From assembly GCF_003491345.1 (NCBI RefSeq), contig NZ_CP025512.1, positions 1,736,001 to 1,800,000 of the forward strand: DNA of 64,000 nucleotides, in the 5' to 3' direction. Numbering within the stretch: position 1 is the stretch's first letter; the number at the start of each line of letters is the position of its first letter. The position numbers were made by a program, and so were the translations under genes. The DNA comes from Neorhizobium sp. SOG26. Its GTDB lineage: Bacteria > Pseudomonadota > Alphaproteobacteria > Rhizobiales > Rhizobiaceae. Below the pieces are notes generated by a model. That model was not told the DNA's origin and ran no database searches. It saw nothing but the letters and a program-made list of their open reading frames with translations. Shown here piece by piece: positions 1 through 14,622 of this stretch.

Positions 1-3093
<3,093 letters not shown>

Positions 3094-3127
3094 TGGGAAG
3101 TCCTCATCGATTCAATTAGGCGATAAG

Positions 3128-3149
3128 GACATAAACATATCTTTATGTC
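3128..3149. promoter_or_regulatory. 22-bp near-perfect palindrome upstream of metH, candidate operator
   Basis: GACATAAA and TTTATGTC arms flank six bases (CATATC); 20 of 22 positions are palindromic. It lies 35 bp upstream of the metH start, in the gap shared with the divergent isomerase gene. Size and placement fit a dimeric repressor site. ArsR-family SahR regulators control methionine-cycle genes in many Alphaproteobacteria, so SahR is my first guess, but no regulator gene is visible here. The assignment is inference. Confidence 0.5.
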
Positions 3150-3262
3150 AATGCAAACGGCGCGTGCCTGTGGCTGGACATGGATTTGCCATGACAGGTG
3201 ACGGGCCGATGGGTATAGGCTTTGTGAAGACGTGAGAGCATGAGCGACGGAGAGGTTTTTGC

Positions 3263-4519
3263 ATGAGCGACAACAGCCAGACGACATCCAATTGGGCGAG
3301 CCTCCCCTACCATCGGCGCTGGCTCCTGGATCAGGCGGACGGCCTCTTCGATTTCTTCCAGTACAAGGCGGTAAACCCCAAGGGTGGCTTCTTCGACCTC
3401 GATGAAAGCGGCGCGCCGATCGGCGGCGTCAACCCCACGCGCGGCATCCATTCATCAACCCGCATGGTGCATTGCTTCTCGATTGCCTACCTGCTCGGAC
3501 GCCCCGGCGCCGGCGAGATGATCGACCACGGCATGCGCCATCTTTGGGAGCACCACCGCGACAGCCAGCATGGCGGCTATTTCTGGCAGGTGAACGACGA
3601 CGGCCCGGTCGATGCCAACAAGCAGGGATACGGCCACGCCTTCGTGCTGCTTGCCGCCTCCTCGGCAAAGGTTGCCGGTCATCCGCTGGCGGACAAGATG
3701 CTCTCCGATATCACCGAGGTGCTGGAAACGCGCTTCTGGGAAGCGCAGCATGGCGCGATTGCGGAGGAATTCGCCCGCGACTGGTCGCCCATCGATGGCG
3801 GCAGCTACCGCGGCCAGAATTCCAACATGCACCTCACCGAAGCGCTGATGGCAGCCTACGAGGCGACCGGCGAAAAGAGCTATCTGGAGAAGGCGGAAAG
3901 CGTCGCCGATCTCGTCATTCGCCGTTGCGCCGGAAGCGTCGGTTTCCGCGTGGCCGAGCATTTCGACCGCAACTGGGTGATCGACAAGAATTATTACCAC
4001 CCCGACGAGATGTTCCGGCCGGCGGGTACGACGCCCGGCCACTCGCTGGAATGGTCACGCCTCCTGCTGCAACTGTGGGCGCTCGGCGGCAAGACGCAGG
4101 CCTGGATGCCGGATGCCGCGAAATCGCTGTTCGTGCAGGCCATGTCACTGGGCTGGGACAAGGCCAAGGGCGGCTTCTTCTATACGCTCGATTGGGACGA
4201 CAAGCCGGCCAAGACCAACAAGCTGTGGTGGCCGATGTGCGAGGCGGCGGGTGCCGCTCACTTCCTCAACGAACACCTGCCGACCGACAGCTTCTACGAG
4301 GACAGCTACCGGCTGATCTGGGGCACGATCGCCAACCGCTTCATCGACCACAGACATGGCGGCTGGCATGAGGAACTGACGGAGGACCTGGTTCCGGCAC
4401 ACACGCTGTTCCCCGGCAAGGGCGACCTCTACCATGCGCTGCAGGCCTGCCTGATCCCGCTGTTTCCGGCAACCGGCAGCCTCACCAATGTGATCGTCGG
4501 CGCCGAAGGCCGGATCTGA
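3263..4519 (+). CDS. AGE-family sugar isomerase/epimerase (mannose isomerase-like)
   Basis: This 418-residue protein belongs to the N-acylglucosamine 2-epimerase family, (alpha/alpha)6-barrel enzymes that interconvert aldoses and ketoses or epimerise C2. Visible family landmarks are repeated helical pairs, the arginine/histidine-rich STRMVHCF near residue 55-60, NSNMHLTEA near 190, PGHSLEWSRLLLQLW near 255-270, and KGDLYHALQA near 390. The histidines in the last three are the usual catalytic or substrate-binding ones. Length matches D-mannose isomerase and YihS-type isomerases. There is no signal peptide, so it is cytosolic. The start ATG follows GGAGAGG. It is divergent from metH and not in an operon. 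The exact sugar (mannose/fructose, sulfoquinovose, other) cannot be read from sequence. Confidence 0.85.
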   Translation: MSDNSQTTSNWASLPYHRRWLLDQADGLFDFFQYKAVNPKGGFFDLDESGAPIGGVNPTRGIHSSTRMVHCFSIAYLLGRPGAGEMIDHGMRHLWEHHRDSQHGGYFWQVNDDGPVDANKQGYGHAFVLLAASSAKVAGHPLADKMLSDITEVLETRFWEAQHGAIAEEFARDWSPIDGGSYRGQNSNMHLTEALMAAYEATGEKSYLEKAESVADLVIRRCAGSVGFRVAEHFDRNWVIDKNYYHPDEMFRPAGTTPGHSLEWSRLLLQLWALGGKTQAWMPDAAKSLFVQAMSLGWDKAKGGFFYTLDWDDKPAKTNKLWWPMCEAAGAAHFLNEHLPTDSFYEDSYRLIWGTIANRFIDHRHGGWHEELTEDLVPAHTLFPGKGDLYHALQACLIPLFPATGSLTNVIVGAEGRI

Positions 4520-4531
4520 GACGAACATGCG

Positions 4532-4549
4532 GAGCCTGATCCGGGCGGA

Positions 4550-4557
<8 letters not shown>
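4532..4557. terminator. Bidirectional hairpin terminator between convergent genes
   Basis: Perfect 11-bp stem GAGCCTGATCC / GGATCAGGCTC with a GGGC tetraloop, placed between the isomerase stop (4519) and the convergent histidine kinase. It overlaps the last codons of the kinase gene (stop at 4550-4552). No long T-run follows on either strand, so efficiency is uncertain. Confidence 0.6.
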
Positions 4558-7468
<2,911 letters not shown>

Positions 7469-7605
7469 GCTGTATTCCTGATGCGCGTACAGTGAGCTTA
7501 TAGGTGTTGCCAGCGCATTGACAACGGAAAACCATTGGATGCAAGCGGCGGAACAACCGAGTACCCTGGCGTGTTTCCCTGCGTTACCACACGGAGGAGA
7601 CCATC

Positions 7606-7791
7606 ATGGCAATCGAGCAGGCACCAAGTGAAAAGGGCCGCGAATCCGCGCGCGGGCTGAAGCAGGAATCGCGCCGGGAAGAAAAGAAGGTCGAAGCACA
7701 GAAAGGCTCCGACCTTGCCAAGGGTGCAGACCGTTTCGAGGAACGCGCCACGAGCTCCGACGGCAAGAGCGCAGGCGACAAGCAGCACTAG
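7606..7791 (+). CDS. Small, very hydrophilic protein of unknown function
   Basis: A 61-residue protein almost devoid of large hydrophobic residues and dominated by K, E, R, S and A. It is likely disordered or a single amphipathic helix. I accept it as real because the ATG sits behind a strong GGAGGAGA ribosome binding site and a hairpin follows the stop. It stands alone between two minus-strand genes. Composition resembles small stress-induced hydrophilic proteins, but I recognise no family. Confidence 0.6.
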   Translation: MAIEQAPSEKGRESARGLKQESRREEKKVEAQKGSDLAKGADRFEERATSSDGKSAGDKQH

Positions 7792-7811
7792 CCTCGCGAA
7801 CACGCAAGAAT

Positions 7812-7839
7812 GAGCGGCCCTGCCGGGACAAGGCCGCTC
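7812..7839. terminator. Hairpin between the small protein gene and ligM-like gene
   Basis: Inverted repeat GAGCGGCC / GGCCGCTC with a 12-base spacer, between two convergent genes. It has no T-tract, so it may be a weak or bidirectional terminator. Confidence 0.4.
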
Positions 7840-7859
7840 CAAGTGCGTGCGCCGCTTTG

Positions 7860-9266
7860 TCAGACCTTCCGGGTACGCCAGCTTTCGGCGTAGTTTTCGC
7901 GTGCCTCGCGGGCATAAGGCGTCGGCGAGACGCGCACGCGGATTTCCGCCTGCTTGTGGCCCTTCTCGATCGACGTCTTGTCCGTGCCGCCGTTCGGCTC
8001 GCCCCAGATCAGCGTCAGCACATCACCTTCCTTGATGTCCGGATCAACGACGCCGAGCGACAGCATGCAACGCTCGTTGTAGCTGTAGCCGTTGAACATC
8101 GACATGCCGACGAGACGGTCACCGAGCATGATGCGATCGGCGCTGGAGGAGGCATAGTTCGGCTGCGGAAGGTCGATCCACTTGTAGGGCTGCTCGCCCG
8201 GCACGAAATTGGACGCGATCACCTTCATCACGTCTTCCGCATTCCACTCAAACGTCACCTTCTTGCGGTGCGGCTTGCCCTTCATGGCTTCCAGCGCAGC
8301 GCGACCGACAAAGTCGTGGTCGAACTTGATATAGATGCCGTAACCGAGCTCGTACGGGGTGACGTAGTAGTCCTCGATATTGTCCGAGACGAGGCTGCCG
8401 CCGATGGAGCCGGTGGCCTCATAGCTGTCTTCCGTCAGCCAGTCGCGGTAACCCTGCAACTCGTCACCGGTATAGATGGCCGGCAACGGCGACGGGATCC
8501 AGCCGGATTCGAGCGTGTTGGTGGAATAGGCGCGGGCGCCGACGAGGTATAGATCGACGCCGGCATCCTTGGCGGCCTTGACGATGATGTCGCGAACCTC
8601 GTCCTTTTCGGCATAGGGACCCCAGACTTCCAGCCCCGGAGCGCCGGCCATGCCGTGGCGCAGCGCCTGCACCTTCTTGGAGCCGATATTGATCCAGTCG
8701 ACATGGAAGAACTTGATGTCCGGGATCGGCCCGCCATTCATCTGCTCGAAGATCTTCGGAGCATCAGGCCCCTGGATCTGGAAGCGGTAATGCACGCGGT
8801 TGACTTCCTTGCCATCCGGGCGCGAGGGCGAACGGGGGTCATGCGTCAGCTTCACATCGTGCTTGCCGAGCGAAGCGTTGTAGCGCAGCCAGTTGGCAGT
8901 CGGCGCGCGACCGACAAGCACGAACTTGTCCTGCCGCTCGCGGAAGATGATCATGTCGCCGATGACATGGCCGGCGGGCGTGACCGGCACGTAATGCTTC
9001 GCGCGGTTGGTGTCGAAATTGGCGAAGCTGTTGATCGCCAGGCCTTCCAGGAATTTTTCGGCGTCCGGACCCTCGACGATCAGTTCGTCCATGTGGTGCG
9101 ACTGGTCGAAGAGTACGGCCGAATGGCGCCATGCCTGCTGCTCGGAGCGCCAGTTGGAAAATTCCGGCGCCACCACCGGGTAGATATACATGCCGATGCG
9201 CGAGTTGCGCAGCATCTCGACGGTGTTGCCCTTCTCCTTCAGGATCTGGGTCAAATTCTTAGCCAT
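7860..9266 (-). CDS. ligM: Tetrahydrofolate-dependent aryl O-demethylase, LigM/GcvT family
   Basis: This 468-residue GcvT-fold protein resembles vanillate/3-O-methylgallate O-demethylases (LigM, DesA). These move an aromatic O-methyl group onto THF, giving 5-methyl-THF and a free phenol. Positions that appear to match LigM active-site residues are Y29, H58 (SHHMDEL) and R120 (LVGRAPTANW), each offset by two, plus Y247 and W256 in ARAYSTNTLESGW. This mapping is from memory, not alignment. I place the start at 9266, where MAKNLTQ follows GGGAGGA; an upstream in-frame ATG would add 42 atypical residues. It stands alone with no ring-cleavage genes adjacent. Its product is the methyl donor used by MetH. 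Many soil bacteria carry paralogues of unknown substrate. Confidence 0.8.
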   Translation of the reverse strand: MAKNLTQILKEKGNTVEMLRNSRIGMYIYPVVAPEFSNWRSEQQAWRHSAVLFDQSHHMDELIVEGPDAEKFLEGLAINSFANFDTNRAKHYVPVTPAGHVIGDMIIFRERQDKFVLVGRAPTANWLRYNASLGKHDVKLTHDPRSPSRPDGKEVNRVHYRFQIQGPDAPKIFEQMNGGPIPDIKFFHVDWINIGSKKVQALRHGMAGAPGLEVWGPYAEKDEVRDIIVKAAKDAGVDLYLVGARAYSTNTLESGWIPSPLPAIYTGDELQGYRDWLTEDSYEATGSIGGSLVSDNIEDYYVTPYELGYGIYIKFDHDFVGRAALEAMKGKPHRKKVTFEWNAEDVMKVIASNFVPGEQPYKWIDLPQPNYASSSADRIMLGDRLVGMSMFNGYSYNERCMLSLGVVDPDIKEGDVLTLIWGEPNGGTDKTSIEKGHKQAEIRVRVSPTPYAREARENYAESWRTRKV

Positions 9267-9577
9267 TGGTGGTTCCTCCCAAGCCGATGATGAGCCCGGC
9301 GCTTCCTCCAGCCAGGCGTTAAGCGGCAGCATCCATGCATACATGACGAACGTCAAGAGCGAAGAATACTGCTGCAAACGCGGCTGGAGCACGTTGATGT
9401 GTACACATTGCAGTCGATCGCAGTGCCGGAGTGCAGTTTAGCGATTTCAATTGGAAGGCCGGCTGAGGTGAAAAATGTTCCCAAAGCTGCTGTTGTGAAA
9501 TTTCCTGCCTGTGCGACACCGCGTTTCGCTGTCAGTATCTCGTCACGAACGAGATCAGACAGGATCAGGAGAGACCC
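9267..9577. promoter_or_regulatory. Divergent promoter region with 12-bp perfect palindrome
   Basis: This 311-bp gap separates the ligM-like gene (minus) from the Dpp-type operon (plus). It holds the perfect palindrome ATGTGTACACAT at 9397-9408, near the middle, a plausible operator for a dimeric regulator acting on one or both promoters. No credible gene is visible; a 66-codon minus-strand frame lacks a ribosome binding site and family features. Promoter hexamers could not be assigned with confidence. Confidence 0.35.
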
Positions 9578-11188
9578 ATGACGATCGCCACCCTTTCCCG
9601 ACGCACGCTTTTGCAGGCGGGCTCTGCCCTGCTGGCATCGACCGCGCTGCCGACCTTCGCCTTCGCCCAGGATGCAGCGAGCGGTGGCCGGCTGGTGGTC
9701 GCGGCCGATTCGGAGCCGAAGAACCTCAATCCCGCGATCGTTGCCTCGAACGGCGTGTTCTTCGTGGCGAGCAAGGTGATCGAACCGCTCGCCGAAGCCT
9801 CGTTCGAGGGCAAGGATGGTCTTGCGCCTCGGCTGGCCACCTCCTGGGAAGGATCGGAGGACGGCAAGTCGGTGACCTTCAAGCTGCGCGAAGGCGTGAC
9901 GTGGCATGACGGCAAGCCGTTTACCTCCGCCGATGTCGCCTTCTCGGCCCTCAACATCTGGAAGCCGCTGCAGAACCTCGGCCGCCTGGTTTTCGCCAGC
10001 CTCGAAGCCGTCGATACGCCGGATGACACGACGGCGATCTTCCGCTTCTCCAGACCGACACCGCTGCAGCTGATCCGCAACGCATTGCCGGTCGTCTCCA
10101 GCGTCGTGCCGAAGCATCTTTACGAAGGCACAGACATTGCCACCAACCCGGCGAATGTGAAGCTGGTCGGCACCGGGCCTTTCAAGTTTGCCGAGTACAA
10201 GCCGGGCGAATATTACCGCCTGGCGAAGAACGAGAACTACTGGAACAAGGGCGAGCCGAAGCTCGACGAGGTGATCTTCCGCGTGCTGCCGGACCGCGCC
10301 GGTGCGGGGGCTGCACTGGAAGCCGAGGAGATCCAGCTTGCCGCCTTTTCCGCCGTGCCGCTGACCGACCTCGACCGTATTTCCAAGGTGCCGGGCATCA
10401 AGGTGATCTCCAAGGGCTACGAGGCGCTGACGTACCAGCTCGTGGTGGAGATCAACCATCGCCGCAAGGAACTGGCCGACCTGAAGGTTCGCCAGGCGAT
10501 CGCCCACGCAATCGACAGGAAGTTCGTTGTCGACACGATCTTCCTCGGCTACGCCGCGGCGTCCACAGGGCCGGTGCCAAAGAATGCGCCGGAGTTTTAT
10601 GACGCAAGCGTGCCGACCTACGACTTCGATGTCGACAAGGCGAACGCGCTGCTCGACGAGGCCGGCTACAAGAAGGACGCGAACGGCACGCGCTTTTCAC
10701 TGAAGCTGCGACCTGCCCCTTACTTCAACGAAACCAAGCAATTCGGCGCCTATCTGCGCCAGGCGCTGGCGGCGGTCGGCATTGATGCGCAACTGGTGAA
10801 TGCGGATTCGGCCGCGCACCAGAAAGCGGTCTATACCGACCATGACTTCGACCTCGCGGTTGCGCCGCCGGTGTTCCGTGGCGATCCGGCGATTTCAACG
10901 ACCATCCTCGTGAAATCCGGGACGCCGGCCGGCGTGCCCTTCTCCAACCAGGGCGGTTATGCCAATCCGCAGCTGGACGAGATCATCGCCAAAGCGGCGG
11001 AAACCGTGGATACCGCCGCGCGCACCGAGCTTTACAAGGAGTTCCAGAAGCTCGTCGCGACGGACCTGCCACTGATCAATGTTGCCGAATGGGGCTTCAT
11101 CACGGTGGCGCGCGACACGGTTGACAACGTCTCCAACAATCCGCGCTGGGCGGTCTCGAACTGGGCGGATACAGCGCTGCAATCGTGA
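9578..11188 (+). CDS. ABC importer substrate-binding protein, peptide/opine type (family 5)
   Basis: A 536-residue periplasmic binding protein of the DppA/OppA cluster. The N-terminus is a Tat signal peptide (SRRTLLQAG followed by a hydrophobic stretch ending near FAFAQ), so it is probably exported folded. Family features include PKNLNPAI, the long lobe architecture, and LKLREGVTWHDGKPFT, the SBP_bac_5 signature. The start ATG follows CAGGAGAG. It heads a six-gene operon with two permeases, two ATPases and an aminotransferase. The aminotransferase suggests an amino-containing ligand, such as a dipeptide, opine or amino acid conjugate. Confidence 0.93.
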   Translation: MTIATLSRRTLLQAGSALLASTALPTFAFAQDAASGGRLVVAADSEPKNLNPAIVASNGVFFVASKVIEPLAEASFEGKDGLAPRLATSWEGSEDGKSVTFKLREGVTWHDGKPFTSADVAFSALNIWKPLQNLGRLVFASLEAVDTPDDTTAIFRFSRPTPLQLIRNALPVVSSVVPKHLYEGTDIATNPANVKLVGTGPFKFAEYKPGEYYRLAKNENYWNKGEPKLDEVIFRVLPDRAGAGAALEAEEIQLAAFSAVPLTDLDRISKVPGIKVISKGYEALTYQLVVEINHRRKELADLKVRQAIAHAIDRKFVVDTIFLGYAAASTGPVPKNAPEFYDASVPTYDFDVDKANALLDEAGYKKDANGTRFSLKLRPAPYFNETKQFGAYLRQALAAVGIDAQLVNADSAAHQKAVYTDHDFDLAVAPPVFRGDPAISTTILVKSGTPAGVPFSNQGGYANPQLDEIIAKAAETVDTAARTELYKEFQKLVATDLPLINVAEWGFITVARDTVDNVSNNPRWAVSNWADTALQS

Positions 11189-11232
11189 TAGCCTGCGGGA
11201 CCGAGACCTGAGTCCTTGAGGCTTTCCGCAGC

Positions 11233-12222
11233 GTGAACCGTGCTATTCGATTGATCAGACGACGTGCGATCAGCAGCATTCCGGTGCTGCTGATCGTCGT
11301 GATCCTGACGTTCGGGCTGCTGGAAAGCGCTTCGGGCGATGCCGTCGATGCCTATCTGCTGTCGATCGGCGGCGGGGACGCGACGGTGGCGCAGGCGCTG
11401 CGGCAGGCTTATGGCCTCGACCAGTCGATGATGGCGCGGCTCTGGGTCTATGTCTCATCGCTCGCGACATTCGATCTCGGCTGGTCGATCGCCTTCGACC
11501 GGCCGGTGCTCGACCTCATCCTGGAACGGTTGCCGAACACCCTGCTTTTGATGGGAAGTGCCACGGCGATCTCCTTCGGCCTTGGATCCGCCCTTGGGAT
11601 CGTCGCGGGCGCAAAGCCGGAAAGTGCAGTGGATCGAACACTTTCGACGGTTTCCCTGATTCTCTACGCGATCCCGAGCTTCTGGCTGGGGCTGGTGCTT
11701 TCGATCGTCTTTGCCGTGCAGCTTCGCTGGCTCCCGACGTCAGGCATCGAGACGATCGCCTCCGGCAAGGAGGGACTTGCCCGCGCGCTCGACATCGCCC
11801 GCCATCTCGTCTTGCCGGTGGGGGCGCTGGCGCTGATCTACATGGCGCTGTTCCTGCGCGTCATGCGTTCCGGCATGGCGGAAGCCTGGCAGCTGGATTT
11901 CGTGCTGTTTGCCCGATCCAAGGGCCTGTCGCGCTCGCGCATCGTGCTGCGCCATGTGGCGCGCAACGCGCTGCTGCCGCTCGTCACCATGCTCGGCCTG
12001 CAGTCCGCCGCGATGCTCGGCGGCAGCGTGGTGATCGAGAGCATCTTTGCGATTCCGGGGTTCGGGCGCCTCGCACAGGAAGCGGTCGGCGGCCGAGACG
12101 CGCCGCTGCTGATGGGCATCATCGTCGTCAGCGCCGTGCTGGTGATCTGCGTCAACCTCATCGTCGATCTCGTTTATGCCGCACTCGACCCGCGCGTCGG
12201 TGCATCGGAGAGCGCCGGATGA
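11233..12222 (+). CDS. ABC importer permease, DppB type
   Basis: A 329-residue inner-membrane permease with an N-terminal membrane anchor, the typical periplasmic insert (DQSMMARLWVYVSSLATFDLGWSI), and the BPD_transp_1 core with five or six helices. The cytoplasmic coupling motif is near LDFVLFARSKGLSRSRIVLRHVARNALLP. It starts at GTG 11233, 44 bp after the binding protein gene. The gap holds a weak nested repeat. It pairs with the next permease, with which it overlaps by 4 bp. Confidence 0.93.
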   Translation: MNRAIRLIRRRAISSIPVLLIVVILTFGLLESASGDAVDAYLLSIGGGDATVAQALRQAYGLDQSMMARLWVYVSSLATFDLGWSIAFDRPVLDLILERLPNTLLLMGSATAISFGLGSALGIVAGAKPESAVDRTLSTVSLILYAIPSFWLGLVLSIVFAVQLRWLPTSGIETIASGKEGLARALDIARHLVLPVGALALIYMALFLRVMRSGMAEAWQLDFVLFARSKGLSRSRIVLRHVARNALLPLVTMLGLQSAAMLGGSVVIESIFAIPGFGRLAQEAVGGRDAPLLMGIIVVSAVLVICVNLIVDLVYAALDPRVGASESAG

Positions 12223-13049
12223 GGCTTGTCCGTAACCTCATCGGCACGCCCGAAGGCGCGATCGGGCTCGGCATCCTGGTTCTGCTGGCGCTGGTCGCGC
12301 TGTTTGCGCCGGTGCTGTCGCCGGGTGATCCGTTGCGGATTGCCGCGCGGCCGCTGCTTGCCCCATTCACCGACCCATCCTTTCCGCTCGGCACCGACCG
12401 GCTCGGTCGCGATGTGCTGGCCGGCATCATCCATGGCACGCGCACCTCGCTTGCGGTCGGGATTGCGGCTGCGCTGGCGGCGATTGCAATCGGCCTCTGC
12501 GTGGGTTTAACGGCGGGTTTTGCCGGCGGGCTGGTGGACGAGGCGCTGATGCGGGTGGTGGACGCCTTCCAGATCGTGCCGAGTTTCCTGCTGGCGCTCG
12601 CCTTCGTCAGCGTCATCGGCGCCTCGGTACCGGTGGTGGTGATTGCGATTGCGCTCGGCGCCTGGGCCGATCCGGCGCGGCTGACGCGGGCGCAAGTGCT
12701 GTCGATCCGCGAACGGGACTATGTGGCCTCGGCGCGCGTCATCGGCACGCACCCGGTCGAGATCGCGCTGCGGGAAATCCTGCCCAATGCCCTGCCGCCG
12801 GTGCTGGCGCTTTCGGCAATCATCGTCGCGGCAGCGATCCTCACCGAAGCCGCCCTCTCCTTCCTCGGGCTCGGCGACCCGAACGTGGTCACCTGGGGCT
12901 CGATGATCGCCGAAGGGCGCAACGTGCTGCGCTCCTCGCCTTCACTCTCCATCTTCCCCGGCATCGCGCTGGTGGTGACGGTCGTCGCCGTCTATCTCTT
13001 CAGCGAAGGGCTGACGAAGACGATTGGCCGCGGGAGGCGCATTGCATGA
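12219..13049 (+). CDS. ABC importer permease, DppC type
   Basis: A 276-residue permease with the DppC signature: the N-terminal helix, LGTDRLGRDVLAGIIHGTR near residues 55-72, and the EAA-loop REILPNALPPVLALSAI. It ends with ALSFLGLGDPNVVTWGSM, typical for this half of the pore. It starts inside the previous gene's stop (ATGA overlap) and overlaps the following ATPase by 4 bp, so translation is coupled through the operon. Confidence 0.94.
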   Translation: MRLVRNLIGTPEGAIGLGILVLLALVALFAPVLSPGDPLRIAARPLLAPFTDPSFPLGTDRLGRDVLAGIIHGTRTSLAVGIAAALAAIAIGLCVGLTAGFAGGLVDEALMRVVDAFQIVPSFLLALAFVSVIGASVPVVVIAIALGAWADPARLTRAQVLSIRERDYVASARVIGTHPVEIALREILPNALPPVLALSAIIVAAAILTEAALSFLGLGDPNVVTWGSMIAEGRNVLRSSPSLSIFPGIALVVTVVAVYLFSEGLTKTIGRGRRIA

Positions 13050-13828
13050 GCACGCTTTGCGAGATCCGCGACCTCAGCGTCACCTATCACGATCAGCCGA
13101 ACCCTGCAGTGGGTCACGTCACCCTCGATATCGAGGCCGGTGGACGGCTGGCGATCATCGGTGAAAGCGGCTCCGGCAAAAGCACGCTGGCCCGGACACT
13201 GGCCGGGCTTCTGCCGCCCCGCACCCGCGTGACCGGCGAGATACAATGGACAGGCGGAACGCCGCCCCGTCCCGGTCGCGATCTGGGCTTCGTTTTCCAG
13301 GACCCGTCCTCCAGCCTCAATCCCGTGCTGACGATCGGCGAACAGGTAGCGGAGGGTGCGAGGCAGCACCTCGGACTTGGCTGGAAGCAGGCCTTGGCGC
13401 GGACGCAGGAGATGCTGGAGCGGGTCCGCATTGCGCAGGCGGACCGGATGTTGCGGGCCTTTCCGCACCAGCTGTCCGGCGGACAACGCCAGCGGGTGGC
13501 GATCGCGGCCGCGCTTGCCGCCAAACCGAAGATCCTGATTGCCGACGAAGCCACGAGCGCGCTCGATGTCGTGGTGCAGGCGGAGATCGTTGCCCTGCTC
13601 GACGACCTGGTGCGCGACGCGCAAATGACGCTCATCTTCATCACCCATGACATCGCGCTGGCCTCAGGCTTTGCGGACCGGGTGGCGATCTTCAAGGATG
13701 GACGGCTGGTGGAGGCCGGACCAACGGCAAGCGTGCTTGCCGCGCCTGCGCAGGGCTACACAAGAACGCTTCTTCAGAGCCATCTCGATCTCACCTCGCC
13801 ACCGCTGGTCGAAGAGGCCGCGACGTGA
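13046..13828 (+). CDS. ABC importer ATPase, DppD type
   Basis: A 260-residue nucleotide-binding subunit. Walker A is GESGSGKST near residue 37-45, the signature is LSGGQRQRVAIA, and Walker B is ILIADEATSALD, with the switch histidine in IFITHDIAL. The length is shorter than usual DppD (about 330), because the C-terminal oligopeptide-ATPase region with its iron-sulphur cysteines is absent. It acts as a heterodimer with the next subunit. It begins in ATGA overlap with the permease. Confidence 0.93.
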   Translation: MSTLCEIRDLSVTYHDQPNPAVGHVTLDIEAGGRLAIIGESGSGKSTLARTLAGLLPPRTRVTGEIQWTGGTPPRPGRDLGFVFQDPSSSLNPVLTIGEQVAEGARQHLGLGWKQALARTQEMLERVRIAQADRMLRAFPHQLSGGQRQRVAIAAALAAKPKILIADEATSALDVVVQAEIVALLDDLVRDAQMTLIFITHDIALASGFADRVAIFKDGRLVEAGPTASVLAAPAQGYTRTLLQSHLDLTSPPLVEEAAT

Positions 13829-14622
13829 CGCTGCTGGAGATCAACAACCTGTCGAAGCATTTCCGGTCCGGCGGCCGCGATGTCACGGCACTGGATGACG
13901 TCTCGCTCACCCTGGATCCGGGACAGACGCTAGGGCTCGCTGGCGCGTCTGGCAGCGGCAAGTCGACGCTTGCCCGCATCGTGATGCGGCTGTTGCCGCC
14001 GGATGGCGGCTCTATCCGGTTTGCGGGTGAGGATTGGCTGGCGTTATCCGGCAAAGACCTTCGCCGCCGCCGTGCCAAAATCCAGATGGTGTTCCAGGAC
14101 GTGCTCGGCGCCTTCAATCCGCGCGCGACGGTCGCATCGGTGCTCGATGATCCCCTCCGGATCCACGAGATCGTTCCAAAGAGCGACCGCCCGCGAAAGA
14201 TCGCCGAACTGCTCGATCGGGTCGGCTTGCAGGCCAACCTGGCGGATCGCTCTATCCGGGATGTCTCGGGTGGTCAGCGCCAGCGGATCGCGATTGCACG
14301 CGCCATCGCCACTGATCCGGCGCTGATCGTGCTTGATGAGGCCGTCTCGGCGCTCGATGTCTCGATCCGTGGCAAGGTGCTCGAACTTCTGGTGGAGTTG
14401 CAGCGCGAACGCGATATCGCATATCTCTTCGTGTCGCACGACCTTGCCGTGCTTCGGGCCGTTTCCCACCGGATCACCGTGATGGACGGTGGGCGGCTGG
14501 TTGAGACGGGTCCGGCGCGGCAGGTGATCGACAACCCGCAATCGACCGCGGCAAGGGCGCTGGTTTCCGCCGTACCCCGACTGAGAATACAAACACCCCA
14601 AGGACATTCGTATGAGCCCTGA
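13825..14622 (+). CDS. ABC importer ATPase, DppF type
   Basis: A 265-residue ATPase starting at GTG 13825 inside the previous stop. Walker A is GASGSGKST, the Q-loop is MVFQDVLGAFNPR, the signature is VSGGQRQRIAIA, and Walker B is LIVLDEAVSALD, followed by LFVSHDLAV. It partners the preceding ATPase to power uptake by the two permeases. The 3' end overlaps the start of the aminotransferase gene by 11 bp, which makes that enzyme part of the same transcript. Confidence 0.93.
   Translation: MTLLEINNLSKHFRSGGRDVTALDDVSLTLDPGQTLGLAGASGSGKSTLARIVMRLLPPDGGSIRFAGEDWLALSGKDLRRRRAKIQMVFQDVLGAFNPRATVASVLDDPLRIHEIVPKSDRPRKIAELLDRVGLQANLADRSIRDVSGGQRQRIAIARAIATDPALIVLDEAVSALDVSIRGKVLELLVELQRERDIAYLFVSHDLAVLRAVSHRITVMDGGRLVETGPARQVIDNPQSTAARALVSAVPRLRIQTPQGHSYEP

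Noticed and set aside
3094..3262. SAM or cobalamin riboswitch upstream of metH
   Set aside because: The leader is too short for a cobalamin riboswitch and I saw no conserved riboswitch core, only the palindrome.
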